Assembly (NCBI GenBank): GCA_002340255.1
Contig: DDLS01000175.1
Location: forward strand, 1 to 64,000
Source of the DNA: Cyanobacteria bacterium UBA2566
Lineage (GTDB): Bacteria; Cyanobacteriota; Cyanobacteriia; Cyanobacteriales; Desertifilaceae
Length of the DNA stretch: 64,000 bases
Reading direction: 5' to 3'
Shown here one piece after another: positions 27,153-36,256 of this stretch (position 1 is the stretch's first letter; each line of letters starts with the position of its first letter). Below the pieces are notes generated by a model, which had not been told where the DNA came from, did no database searches, and worked only from the letters and a program-made list of their open reading frames with translations. Both the position numbers and the translations under genes were made by a program.

Positions 27153-28148
27153 TTAGGCTTGTACTGCTTTATCTGCCTCCTTCCTCCAATAACTCAGTAA
27201 GTCTTGTAAACTTTCTTCAAAAGTGTATTGAGGTTGCCAACCCGTTTCCTCAATGAACTTATCGACCGAAGGAATTTGCAAGGTGACATCAGCCGGTCGT
27301 AATAAGTTAGGGTCAGTTCTCCTGGGAATTTTTACCTCACTCAAAGCAATGAGTCGTTCTAGAAATTCCCCTACTTTCATATTGGTAATACCACCGATGT
27401 TATACACCTCTCCTGGTTTACATCTCTGAATGGCAACCCAATAAGCGCCCATCGCGTCGCGAACATCAATAATCGTCCGAACGGAATCAAGATTGCCATG
27501 AACCATCTCTTTTTGCAGTCCTCGCTCAATCCATGCAACTTGCTTGGCAAATGCTGTAGCAAACAAATCTGTGCGTCGGGGATTGAGATAGGTAAACATC
27601 CGAGTCCGTATAATCGGCATTTTGTAGCTAGTGAAATAAGTGAAGCCTAGCATATCTTGAGCAACTTTAGAAACAGCATAAGGGCTAGCTGGCCGCATCG
27701 GTGTTTCTTCTGTAATCGGCACGTATTTAGGATCGACTTGACCGTAAACTTCTGAGGTACTGCACAGTTGAATAATTGGATTTATTTCCACTAGTCGAAT
27801 CGCTTCAAAAAGATTGCTAGTTCCGATAATATTATTTGTTAAAACTGCATTAGGAGTTGTGAAAGAAGCTCTGACATTAGCATGAGCAGCTAAGTGAAAA
27901 ACTGCATCTGGTTTGACTTTTTGCAGAGCAGAAAAAACCGATCCAAAGTCAGTTAGATCGGTTTCGTGAACGATCACTTTATCTCGAATAGCTGCTAAAT
28001 TATCTTGGGTGGTGGTACTATGCCATCGGGACATTCCATGAATTTCTACATGGGGGTGATGGTTGACAATATATTCGGCCAGATAAGAGCCTCCGGAACC
28101 AGAGATTCCGGTAATGAGTACACGATTAATCTTTTTAGGGTTTGTCAT
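27153..28148 (-). CDS. GDP-mannose/GDP-heptose 4,6-dehydratase-like
   Basis: This is a 331-aa extended SDR of the GMD type. VLITGISGSGGSYLAEYIV is the NAD loop in the form used by GDP-mannose 4,6-dehydratases (GxxGxxGSYLAE). CSTSEVYG supplies the Ser/Thr-Glu pair and SPYAVSKVAQD the catalytic YxxxK. RTRMFTYLNPRRTDLF corresponds to the GMD substrate loop. The family makes GDP-4-keto-6-deoxy sugars from GDP-mannose or, for DmhA/WcbK-type enzymes, from GDP-manno-heptose. The GDP-heptose genes lie just upstream and the ColD-like enzyme downstream, so a GDP-heptose substrate is plausible. Confidence 0.85.
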   Translation of the reverse strand: MTNPKKINRVLITGISGSGGSYLAEYIVNHHPHVEIHGMSRWHSTTTQDNLAAIRDKVIVHETDLTDFGSVFSALQKVKPDAVFHLAAHANVRASFTTPNAVLTNNIIGTSNLFEAIRLVEINPIIQLCSTSEVYGQVDPKYVPITEETPMRPASPYAVSKVAQDMLGFTYFTSYKMPIIRTRMFTYLNPRRTDLFATAFAKQVAWIERGLQKEMVHGNLDSVRTIIDVRDAMGAYWVAIQRCKPGEVYNIGGITNMKVGEFLERLIALSEVKIPRRTDPNLLRPADVTLQIPSVDKFIEETGWQPQYTFEESLQDLLSYWRKEADKAVQA

Positions 28149-28203
28149 AGGTATTGATTGGCTAGACTAGGTTACGTTCACAAGCGATCTCAACAATTGA
28201 TGA

Positions 28204-29298
28204 TTAAAGCGATGCATTTTCTAGAGTTTTAGCTCCATTTTCTAGCGTCTCTAGTTCCTGGAAAACGGCAACCGAGTCATTCTGGCGATTGGTAGCTTCA
28301 ACTGAATAATCTACTTCTCGGTCAAAAAAGATAATTTGGCTTCCAGAAAATTCTAGTTTGAATGGGACATGAATCAGATGGTTTAAATTTGCTTTAACCT
28401 CTTTTTGCTTATCAGGCGGAACAAACAAGAGCAAAAAACCACCACCGCCTGCACCGGTCAGCTTACCACCAATTGCCCCGGCTGCGCGAGCTTGCGCGTA
28501 AAGTCCATCAATATGAGAATTAGACACTTTTTCACTCAAACTGCGTTTTACTTGCCAAGCTTCATGTAGTAATTCTCCAAAACTAGTTAAGTCTTGACCA
28601 CTGTTAATAATAGACAAACCTTCTTCGACTAAATCTTTGAGAATACGCAGTTGTCTTTTGCGACTGTCTATACCATTCACATAGCTATTAGCCACATCAG
28701 AAGCTGTTCGTTTAATACCACTGTAGAAAAGCATGAGATGGGAATTGAACTCCTCAAAACGTTGTTGAGAAATTGTAATGGGTCTGACAGAGATTTCGCC
28801 ATTCGGTAGAAAAGAAATGTGGTTAAACCCTCCATATGCTGCTGACACCTGATCCTGAGAACCAACAGTTTCTTGGAGAATTTCTTGCTCAATATAAATA
28901 CTTTCTTTCACTAATTGATGTTTGCTAGATATATTGCCCTTGAGAGCATAAAGAGCATTAAGCAATCCTACAGTGAAGGCAGAACTTGAACCCATACCAC
29001 TGCGCGCTGGTAAATCTCCGTCGTGGTGAATTTCTACCCCTCGGGTAATATCCAAATATTTCAATACTTCGCGAACAGATGGATGGGTGATTTCTTCAAG
29101 TGTTTGGCAACTCTCAATCTTTGACCATACAACCCTATTTCGGTGTTCAAAAAAGGGGGGTAGGTAACGACAGCTCAAATAGCAGTATTTATCAATGGTT
29201 GATGCTAATACTGCTCCCCCATGCTGTCGATACCAACCAGGGTAGTCGGTTCCACCGCCGAGAAAAGATATTCTAAAGGGAGTTCTGCTAATGATCAT
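28204..29298 (-). CDS. hddA: D-glycero-alpha-D-manno-heptose 7-phosphate kinase
   Basis: This is a 364-aa GHMP kinase. IISRTPFRISFLGGGTDYPGW is the signature N-terminus of HddA-type sugar kinases. LPARSGMGSSSAFTVGLLNAL is the GHMP ATP-binding loop and GGKLTGAGGGGFLLLF the third motif. It phosphorylates the anomeric carbon of D-glycero-D-manno-heptose 7-phosphate in the GDP-heptose pathway. Its partners GmhA, GmhB and HddC follow upstream in the same operon, which makes the assignment firm. The final 25 residues are unconserved. Confidence 0.9.
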   Translation of the reverse strand: MIISRTPFRISFLGGGTDYPGWYRQHGGAVLASTIDKYCYLSCRYLPPFFEHRNRVVWSKIESCQTLEEITHPSVREVLKYLDITRGVEIHHDGDLPARSGMGSSSAFTVGLLNALYALKGNISSKHQLVKESIYIEQEILQETVGSQDQVSAAYGGFNHISFLPNGEISVRPITISQQRFEEFNSHLMLFYSGIKRTASDVANSYVNGIDSRKRQLRILKDLVEEGLSIINSGQDLTSFGELLHEAWQVKRSLSEKVSNSHIDGLYAQARAAGAIGGKLTGAGGGGFLLLFVPPDKQKEVKANLNHLIHVPFKLEFSGSQIIFFDREVDYSVEATNRQNDSVAVFQELETLENGAKTLENASL

Positions 29299-29339
29299 GA
29301 AAATTGTTCCTGGTATTTATATAATGCGTTATTCTCTAC

Positions 29340-29936
29340 CTAGCCAAATAATTGCTGTTCGACTAGGTCGCAGAGGATATGTTCGATCGCCAGATGAGAT
29401 TCTTGAATATATTGGGTGTCTGTGCTGGGGACTACAATCGATTGCCGGGCAATTCCTAAAAGTTGTCCACCTTTATTACCGGTTAAGGCAATGGTTACGA
29501 TCTCTCGCTCATTGGCTTTGGTAATAGCCCTAATAATGTTTGGGGAATTGCCACTGGTACTAATTCCCATGAGGAGATCTTGGGGTTTCCCTAATGCTTG
29601 AACTTGCCGTTCAAAAACACCTTCATAACCACAGTCGTTTGTAAAAGCGGTCAAGTAGGAGGTATCCGTCGTTAAGGCGATCGCTGGCAGTCCGGGGCGA
29701 TCGAAGGCTTTGGTTAAGCGACTCACCAGTTCTGATGCCATGTGTTGGCAATCCGCCGCACTCCCCCCATTACCACATAGTAATAACTTGCCACCTAATC
29801 CAAAGGTATTAGTGATTAGATCGGCTGCAATTAAAATTGAGTCCAGGCATTGTTCAACAACTTGTTGTTTGACCCAAATACTACCGAGCAGATGGTTTCG
29901 TATTCGTTCCTTTTGCTCTTCAACGTCTAGGGGCAT
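29340..29936 (-). CDS. gmhA: Sedoheptulose 7-phosphate isomerase
   Basis: This is a 198-aa SIS-domain protein. LLLCGNGGSAADCQHMASELV is the phosphosugar-binding signature of GmhA, and GISTSGNSPNIIRAI the second SIS motif. Family members are about 190-200 residues. It converts sedoheptulose 7-phosphate to D-glycero-D-manno-heptose 7-phosphate, the first step toward GDP- or ADP-heptose. Its 5' end overlaps the gmhB 3' end by 17 nt. Confidence 0.92.
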   Translation of the reverse strand: MPLDVEEQKERIRNHLLGSIWVKQQVVEQCLDSILIAADLITNTFGLGGKLLLCGNGGSAADCQHMASELVSRLTKAFDRPGLPAIALTTDTSYLTAFTNDCGYEGVFERQVQALGKPQDLLMGISTSGNSPNIIRAITKANEREIVTIALTGNKGGQLLGIARQSIVVPSTDTQYIQESHLAIEHILCDLVEQQLFG

Positions 29937-30501
29937 CGACCATTTTCCTCTTCTCTAGGGTGAGTTTTTCTTCAATTATTGTTGCCGCTTCTAACAAGTT
30001 GTCCACCACATAATTACAGTTAACTATTCCATCTCTAGCAAATTTAGAGCCGTAACCAGTACGGACGAGAAACGTGGTAGCGCCTATATTATTTCCTAAC
30101 TCGATATCGCAAGGTTTATCACCGATGACATAACTCGATGGCAGATCAAAATTCAGCTCTTCTGCTGCTCGTTCTACCATACCCGTTTTGGGTTTGCGAC
30201 ATTGACAGGTTTCATCCGGCCGGTGGGGACAAAAGTAGATACCATCTAAGTGAACCCCTTCTGCTGCTAATAGTGCAGATAACCGTTGATGAATTTCTGC
30301 CAAACGGCTTAGATTAAAGTACCCTCGACCAATTGCTGATTGATTAGTGATGGCTGCTATCCCCAATCCCATTTCTTGCATTTTCTGCATTCCTTCGGCT
30401 GCACTAGGAAGTAATTCTACTAAATTGGGGTCAGAAAGGTAGTGACACTCCCTGATTATTGTTCCATCCCGGTCTAGCAAGACAAAAGGTTTTGATTTCA
30501 T
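29920..30501 (-). CDS. gmhB: D-glycero-D-manno-heptose 1,7-bisphosphate 7-phosphatase
   Basis: This is a 193-aa HAD-superfamily phosphatase. FVLLDRDGTIIRE carries the nucleophile and acid/base aspartates. YFCPHRPDETCQCRKPKTGM has the CxH...CxC zinc-binding loop and the HAD Lys. SYVIGDKPCDIELG is motif IV. It removes the 7-phosphate of heptose 1,7-bisphosphate, third in the pathway. It is 2 bp from hddC and overlaps gmhA, all in one transcript. Confidence 0.92.
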   Translation of the reverse strand: MKSKPFVLLDRDGTIIRECHYLSDPNLVELLPSAAEGMQKMQEMGLGIAAITNQSAIGRGYFNLSRLAEIHQRLSALLAAEGVHLDGIYFCPHRPDETCQCRKPKTGMVERAAEELNFDLPSSYVIGDKPCDIELGNNIGATTFLVRTGYGSKFARDGIVNCNYVVDNLLEAATIIEEKLTLEKRKMVDAPRR

Positions 30502-30503
30502 CG

Positions 30504-31226
30504 CTACGGTTCCTCCCCAAAAAATGACTGTGCTAGAGCATAACTGCTTGGGGTTCCAATATCGATAAACTTCCCCTGAGTTGGGTAGCTATAGACTGAT
30601 TTATGCTCGATCCAGTTGGGTAAGATTTCCTGTTCTAAAGAAATAACCCGATCGCTCGGAATCTCTGATATTAATTCTCGCTTAATTAAATAAATACCAG
30701 CATTAATCCAACCTACACTCGTGCTATTCCCTTTTTCGGCAAAATTGAGGATTTTTCCCGCACTATCAACTTCAACGCGACCGTAGCGACTGGAGTCTGA
30801 GACCTGAGTTAACGCAATTGTGACATCGGCTTGGCGATCGGCATGAGAGAGCCAAAACTCGCCAATACTAATCTCGCAAAAAGAATCACCATTCATCACT
30901 AACACCGAATCAGATTGGATATAGTCCAGTGCCAGCCTCAATGCTCCTCCCGTTCCTAATGGGGAGAGTTCCTGAGAATAGATCAGATCGAGCTGATGAG
31001 AGCTGGTGTCAAAGGTGGTTTGTACCCGATCGCCTAAGTATCCAGTACATAATATAACGTTCTGAATTCCAGCCGCACTCAACTGCTCCAATAGGTAGAC
31101 CATGAAAGGCCGATCTCCAACTTTAGCCAGGACTTTGGGGCGATCTGAAACGACAGATCGTAAACGAGTTCCTAGGCCTCCAGCCAATATAACCGCTTGA
31201 GTTTCTGCAAGTTCGGATACTGTCAT
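30504..31226 (-). CDS. hddC: D-glycero-alpha-D-manno-heptose 1-phosphate guanylyltransferase
   Basis: This is a 240-aa nucleotidyltransferase. The start AVILAGGLGTRLRSVVSDRPK is the GxGTRx(n)PK nucleotide-binding signature; VLVMNGDSFCE supplies the metal-binding Asp. The size and the flanking hddA, gmhA and gmhB genes point to HddC, which makes GDP-heptose. A glucose-1-phosphate uridylyl- or thymidylyltransferase would be longer and not sit in this gene set. The GDP activation matches the GMD- and ColD-like enzymes downstream. Confidence 0.87.
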   Translation of the reverse strand: MTVSELAETQAVILAGGLGTRLRSVVSDRPKVLAKVGDRPFMVYLLEQLSAAGIQNVILCTGYLGDRVQTTFDTSSHQLDLIYSQELSPLGTGGALRLALDYIQSDSVLVMNGDSFCEISIGEFWLSHADRQADVTIALTQVSDSSRYGRVEVDSAGKILNFAEKGNSTSVGWINAGIYLIKRELISEIPSDRVISLEQEILPNWIEHKSVYSYPTQGKFIDIGTPSSYALAQSFFGEEP

Positions 31227-31237
31227 CAGTGAGAAGT

Positions 31238-32176
31238 TTAAATATTCTTGAACGGCATTCGACCCATCATACGATAGCCTTTGAGTAACTCTTGAATCCC
31301 TTCATCGAGCGATCGCTTGGCCTCAAAACCCGCCTCACGCAATCGTTGATTGGACACAATATAGTTACGCTTGTCTGGGTCGGTACCAATGGGAGCAAAA
31401 TGAAGGTAAAAGTTTGGCACATACTCTTTAACCTTCAGCGCCAACTCTTCCTTCGATAGGTTAGCTGCATCTAGTCCTGCATTGTAGGGACGGCCAACCA
31501 TCTTCTCTGAATTGTTGATGCAGTGAATCATGCAGTCTGCTACATCTCGGATATGGATATAGTTCCGCTTAAAGTCTTTTTCAAAAAGGACAATATAGCC
31601 ATCCGTCACTGCCGCATAGGTAAAGTGGTTTACAAGTAAATCCAAACGCATTCGGGGAGACATGCCAAATACTGTAGCAAGGCGTAAAGTAATTGCATTG
31701 GGACTATCAAGCACTTCCTGTTCCGCTTGCACTTTCGTTTGCCCATACAGAGATATCGGTTCCAGAGGAGTCTCTTCGGTGCAATACGTTTCACCAGATT
31801 GGGTTCCATAACCGCTGTTGGTAGTTGGATACACAACTAACTGCTCAGGACTCCGCAAGCGGTTAATTAATTGTATGGCTTCCAGATTAGTTGATTTGGC
31901 TAGCCAGGGATCGCGCTTGCACGCGGGGGCTCCGACGACGGCAGCTAGGGGGATGATGACATCTGCTTCTTTAATCAGACCATGCATAACTTCTTCATCT
32001 CGTGCATCGCCTCGAACAAAATCAAAGTCCGGATTAGCACAAAGATGAAAAAGAGAATTTTTTCCATAAGCCAAGTTATCAATTGCGCTTACTTTGTAGC
32101 CAGCATCTAGCAGATGTTCGCAGATTACAGAACCCAAATAACCGGCCGCTCCTGTAACAATTACTTGTCTTTTCAT
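31238..32176 (-). CDS. NAD-dependent epimerase/dehydratase
   Basis: This is a 312-aa extended SDR with a normal active site. QVIVTGAAGYLGSVICEHLL binds NAD, PTTNSGYG supplies Ser/Tyr, and ISLYGQTKVQAE holds YxxxK. RNYIHIRDVADCMIHC is the late motif. It is 11 bp upstream of hddC. It may epimerise or reduce the GDP-heptose-derived keto sugar. A 54-codon N-terminal fragment of a close paralogue lies at 33593-33757, on the far side of the SGNH gene. Confidence 0.85.
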   Translation of the reverse strand: MKRQVIVTGAAGYLGSVICEHLLDAGYKVSAIDNLAYGKNSLFHLCANPDFDFVRGDARDEEVMHGLIKEADVIIPLAAVVGAPACKRDPWLAKSTNLEAIQLINRLRSPEQLVVYPTTNSGYGTQSGETYCTEETPLEPISLYGQTKVQAEQEVLDSPNAITLRLATVFGMSPRMRLDLLVNHFTYAAVTDGYIVLFEKDFKRNYIHIRDVADCMIHCINNSEKMVGRPYNAGLDAANLSKEELALKVKEYVPNFYLHFAPIGTDPDKRNYIVSNQRLREAGFEAKRSLDEGIQELLKGYRMMGRMPFKNI

Positions 32177-32306
32177 TTTCTCCCAAGCCGTATTCTTTAC
32201 TTTTTCTTATCACAAAGTACCATGTTTTTCGATTCTTTCATACCTCTTAGCAACCCTCTTGATTTTTCATCCATTTCCTTTATCCCTACTCCCGTTCTAT
32301 TCAAGC

Positions 32307-33494
32307 TTATTCCAGATAAGATTTAATATCTTTATAAATCTGCTCCGCTATTATCAGGTTACCATTGGGAGACACATGGCAAAAATCAATGTAGATGTAC
32401 TTATCACGGGAAAACATCTCTGTGTAATCTACTATCCACTTATGTCCACGCTTTTGCATGCTCTCTTTAATTAGGGGATACACTGTTCTGTACTGCAATG
32501 CCTCTTCCTGCTGCAATTCATTAAAGGTTATCTGAGTTAAATTTGCGCTGCCAACATGAGCAACTGGCTGCAAGATCGCCAAAAAATCGATGTCGTAGTC
32601 CTCTGCTATCTTCTGGGCTATTTCCCAATGATTAACTATTGACTCCGCAACCCTTTGAGCCCGCTCCGAAGAGTTATCACACACATAGAAATCATCAACA
32701 GAATTTTCCACTGTTGACCGATTAAATATCTTTTGATTAATTTTTGCCGCTAAGTTTCTAGTGCCAAAGAACAAAGCCCAATCTAGAGCTTGCACAAATT
32801 CACTACCGTTTAAATATAGCTTTAAAGTATCATTTTTCAGGGATTTTCTTCCCTTTTCTATTCGTTCCCTATAGATTGACGCATTATAATGATCGTTTGC
32901 TCTCAGTCCAGCCAGACAACCAGCAGCAACATCATTAACTCCATCATAAAAGATAGCAAAATCTATTTTTTCACCTTGAGATAAAAGATTAATTAATCTA
33001 GCCACTCCTTGACGACTATTCAAGCCTAGATCTCCTTTGTTGTAGGAGGGGAATCCTGAAATAAAACTAAACAGAGCCGGAATTGTCTCACTATCTGGTG
33101 CACCCTCACCCCAAAGTGTTGATCCTCCAAAAAAATAAACGGATTTATTACTCTTATCGACACTAATGCCCTCATGTATCCTATCTCCGTTATTGTCTAT
33201 ATTTATCGTTTTTCCTTTAAAAGGTTTCAGGCTCCAGCCAATATATGATTGATATAGTGGTTTTTGTTGCCGATATTCTCGAAAATGAAGTTCGATCAAT
33301 TCTCGGTTATGGTCGTCATAATTAGGTAAATTTGCTCTCATTTGGTCCCATTTCTCGTCCGCCTGCTCTCTGGAAGGCAATCCTTTCATTTCTCCGCTCA
33401 CAAATAGTACGATAATACTCAATAAATTCAGACTCATAATGATCGTATGAGTCACGAATAAATTTATCAATACTAAACGAATTTTATCCTTCAT
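32307..33494 (-). CDS. SGNH/GDSL-like hydrolase, membrane-anchored
   Basis: This 395-aa protein has one N-terminal membrane segment (about 8-33), then an extracytoplasmic domain. SGNH blocks are visible: SVYFFGGSTLWGEG (catalytic Ser in GGST), FYDGVNDV (block III with Asn) and DFCHVSPNGN (Asp and His of block V). Such proteins add or remove acyl groups on glycans. Here it may trim or move acetyl groups on the exported polysaccharide. The gene lies between an intact epimerase and the remnant of a second one, so this cassette seems to have replaced most of that gene. Codon use looks AT-richer than the flanking sugar genes. Confidence 0.78.
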   Translation of the reverse strand: MKDKIRLVLINLFVTHTIIMSLNLLSIIVLFVSGEMKGLPSREQADEKWDQMRANLPNYDDHNRELIELHFREYRQQKPLYQSYIGWSLKPFKGKTINIDNNGDRIHEGISVDKSNKSVYFFGGSTLWGEGAPDSETIPALFSFISGFPSYNKGDLGLNSRQGVARLINLLSQGEKIDFAIFYDGVNDVAAGCLAGLRANDHYNASIYRERIEKGRKSLKNDTLKLYLNGSEFVQALDWALFFGTRNLAAKINQKIFNRSTVENSVDDFYVCDNSSERAQRVAESIVNHWEIAQKIAEDYDIDFLAILQPVAHVGSANLTQITFNELQQEEALQYRTVYPLIKESMQKRGHKWIVDYTEMFSRDKYIYIDFCHVSPNGNLIIAEQIYKDIKSYLE

Positions 33495-33592
33495 TTTCTC
33501 ATCTATCCTAACTTTTTTTACCCTTTTTTGTTATGTTTGGCTTGAGACTCTCCCTTTCAAGAAACACTGGAGAATACGCAATATTCTTTATT

Positions 33593-33757
33593 TTATGGAG
33601 GAAGTACTTCTAGCTGTTTCCCCCTCCAATACAGACAATTTTGCCCATACATTAAGTTATCAACTGCTGTCACCTTATGTCCAGAATCTAGTAGATGCTC
33701 ACAGATTATAGAACCCAAATAACCGGCTGCACCAGCAATCAGTATTTTACGGCCAAT
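33593..33757 (-). pseudogene. N-terminal remnant of an NAD-dependent epimerase
   Basis: Read on the minus strand, 54 codons from 33757 give IGRKILIAGAAGYLGSIICE and HLLDSGHKVTAVDNLMYGQN. This matches residues 2-40 of the intact epimerase at 31238 (RQVIVTGAAGYLGSVICEHL), then diverges and stops at 33593. The DNA is also alike, with an identical run GCCGGTTATTTGGGTTCT. A good AGGAGG site sits 7 nt before the first codon, but that codon is ATT, so the start appears lost. The rest of the gene is missing. This is what remains after replacement or deletion next to the SGNH gene. Confidence 0.8.
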
Positions 33758-33922
33758 CGAATTTCCTCCTCGAAAAACGAATTACGAACAATTTTGAATT
33801 TTGACAATCGCTAAGTAGCATAAATTGGGATACTTTGATGATTTTAGGAGACGGAGATTTTCAATTAATAATGACCACATTTTTTATAGAGAGTAGTATA
33901 TATTCTACATCACTTCAATACA

Positions 33923-35236
33923 CTATAAATCTTCTACCCTCATTCCCGTCCACGGCAAAACTGGTCTAACTAATCCAGACCATTTGTTCCCACGGAAGTT
34001 ACCGCGCCCTTTGTGGTGTTCTACTTCTACCATATGAAATAAAACTACTTCTTTCATTTCTATGTAAGCAAACCCAGTCGTATCCTCTGAGATGTACAGC
34101 GTAACATGATGTCTTCCTTCATTTAAAAAGTTTCCTGGAATAATGCATCCACATTTGTATAGACCTGGAGTGAACTCTCTTTGCCCCCATACATCGTGCA
34201 TATTAGTAGTCACAAATATTAAGATTCCATCTTGGCTATAGATATGAAAGTGACAAGACAATCTCGATTTTTTGAGACACCAAAACTCCATCTCTAGGAT
34301 AACTTCTTCCGCAATTGAAATTTCATGAGCTAATTGGTGTTTTTGGTTTAAGACTCGAACAGCATGAAGTTTAACTAATTCGTGGCTAGGAGCTTCATCA
34401 AAAGTCCATACGACTTCACCTGCATGATTTAATCCTGAGAGCAAATATTTTTCAATAATATCTTTTGTAGCCCCTTGGCATACTATCTGTCCTTGCTGTA
34501 AAAAAATAGCTTGATTGCACAGTGAAGATACGGTGTGCATATTATGAGAGACAAATAACAAAGTTCTACCTTCTTTGCTAACATCTTCCATTTTTCCTAA
34601 ACATTTTTTCTGAAATTGTATATCTCCTACTGCTAACACCTCATCTACGATTAATATTTCTGGCTCCAGATGAGCAGCTACTGCAAAAGCTAATCTAACA
34701 TACATCCCAGAGGAGTATCTTTTTACAGGTGTATCTAAAAATTTTTCTACTTCTGCAAATGCTACAATTTCATCAAACTTTTTCTTAATCTCTACCTTGC
34801 TCATGCCTAAAATAGCACCATTGAGATAAATATTCTCTCGTCCGGTTAGTTCGGGGTGAAATCCAGTGCCGACTTCTAACAAACTAGCCACTCTACCTTT
34901 AATGTTAATTTTTCCTTTTGTGGGTTCAGTGATACGGCTTAAAATTTTTAGTAAAGTTGATTTTCCTGCACCGTTTCGGCCAATTATTCCAAGGCGATCC
35001 CCTCTTTGAATCTCAAACGATACATCTTTTAAAGCCCAGAACTCTTCACGTAATGGATTATCTAGCCTCTGAGTGTGTCCTTTGACGAGATTACGAGCAA
35101 AGGATTTTACTCCATTGGTAATCACATCTCTGAGAGCAGTATAGGGTTCCTTTTGCTGGTGGCGAATTATATATGTTTTCCCTAAATTCTCTACTCGGAT
35201 TATCCTATCAGACACGCTTTTCAATCCCTCCCTCAT
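33923..35236 (-). CDS. wzt: Polysaccharide ABC transporter ATP-binding protein with C-terminal glycan-binding domain
   Basis: This is a 437-aa protein. The ATPase half has Walker A GRNGAGKST, the signature KRYSSGMYVRLAFAVAAHLE and Walker B EILIVDEVLAVGD. The last ~160 residues (from about 280) form a beta-rich domain of the Wzt C-terminal type, which in O-antigen exporters recognises the finished glycan end. Its start at ATG 35236 overlaps the permease stop as TAATG; a GTG six codons later (VSDRIIRVENLG) is an alternative start. With Wzm it exports undecaprenyl-linked polysaccharide across the inner membrane. Confidence 0.92.
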   Translation of the reverse strand: MREGLKSVSDRIIRVENLGKTYIIRHQQKEPYTALRDVITNGVKSFARNLVKGHTQRLDNPLREEFWALKDVSFEIQRGDRLGIIGRNGAGKSTLLKILSRITEPTKGKINIKGRVASLLEVGTGFHPELTGRENIYLNGAILGMSKVEIKKKFDEIVAFAEVEKFLDTPVKRYSSGMYVRLAFAVAAHLEPEILIVDEVLAVGDIQFQKKCLGKMEDVSKEGRTLLFVSHNMHTVSSLCNQAIFLQQGQIVCQGATKDIIEKYLLSGLNHAGEVVWTFDEAPSHELVKLHAVRVLNQKHQLAHEISIAEEVILEMEFWCLKKSRLSCHFHIYSQDGILIFVTTNMHDVWGQREFTPGLYKCGCIIPGNFLNEGRHHVTLYISEDTTGFAYIEMKEVVLFHMVEVEHHKGRGNFRGNKWSGLVRPVLPWTGMRVEDL

Positions 35237-36069
35237 TAAATCACATCAGCAAAAGTACGTTCCATTTTGCGGAAATACCAGATCCCTCCTATACAAAGGT
35301 AGCCGACTAGAATTACAGACAAGACAAAGCCCGGTAAGTAAAGCTGAGATTCATTGCCTAAAATAGCCCAGCGAAATCCGTCGATGACTCCCACCATTGG
35401 ATTTAATGAATAGATCAAACGCCATTGATCGGGAACAATATTGCTACTAAAACCAACAGGGGAGATGTATAACCCGAATTGGACAAGAAAGGGAACTACA
35501 TAGCGAAAATCTCGATACTGAACGTTTAAAGAAGCTAACCATAAGCCTGCGCCTATAGCAGCAGCAAAGGCAATTAGTATGAAAAATGGTAATAGTAAAA
35601 TCTTCCAGGAAGGAACAAAGTTATACCAAGCCATTAGTCCTAGTAAAATTATTCCAGAAACCAAAAAATCTACAAAGCTCACAATAACTGCGCTGGTGGG
35701 AACGATAAGGCGAGGGAAATAAATTTTGGAGACTAAATTAGCATTGGTAATGAGGCTATTGCTACACTCAGCTAGGGCGCTTGCAAAGAATTGCCAGGGG
35801 AGCATGGCTGCAAATACAAGGATGGGGTAAGGCGCTCCATCTGAAGGTAATCCGGCTAGCTTACCAAAGACTATGGTAAAGACAACCATGGTTAAGAAGG
35901 GGCGAATTAATGCCCACGAAATGCCGATCGCCGTTTGCTTGTACCGAACCAGGATATCTCGCCATGCCAAAAAGTAGAATAACTCGCGGTAGCGCCACAG
36001 GTCTTTCCAATATTCCCGCTCTGTCCTTCCGGCTTCTATTACAATTTCCGTTTGACTGGAATAACTCAT
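35236..36069 (-). CDS. wzm: Polysaccharide ABC transporter permease
   Basis: This is a 277-aa ABC-2 type permease. After a cytoplasmic N-terminus with TEREYWKDLWRYRELFYFLAWRDILVRYKQT (read in two parts), about six membrane segments follow, with FVDFLVSGIILL and LNPMVGVIDGFRWAIL as family landmarks. It pairs with Wzt directly downstream. It is the first gene of the 34-kb minus-strand run, so the promoter for at least part of the locus should be within 36070-36256, in the divergent spacer shared with the epimerase operon. Confidence 0.92.
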   Translation of the reverse strand: MSYSSQTEIVIEAGRTEREYWKDLWRYRELFYFLAWRDILVRYKQTAIGISWALIRPFLTMVVFTIVFGKLAGLPSDGAPYPILVFAAMLPWQFFASALAECSNSLITNANLVSKIYFPRLIVPTSAVIVSFVDFLVSGIILLGLMAWYNFVPSWKILLLPFFILIAFAAAIGAGLWLASLNVQYRDFRYVVPFLVQFGLYISPVGFSSNIVPDQWRLIYSLNPMVGVIDGFRWAILGNESQLYLPGFVLSVILVGYLCIGGIWYFRKMERTFADVI

Positions 36070-36256
36070 ACGATCGCCTATGGCTCTAGAAAAGCTTAAC
36101 CTTGGAAGATAAAACAGTAATCAACCGTAGACAGTAGCACAACTTAGTAAAAATTTCCAAACTGTGTCATCTTGTCTCCTCTTGTCTCCTCTGTATACAG
36201 TGGTGAAATCTCTCTTTCCAGATTACGCTCAAAAAAAATTGAGCAGACTTATACTG

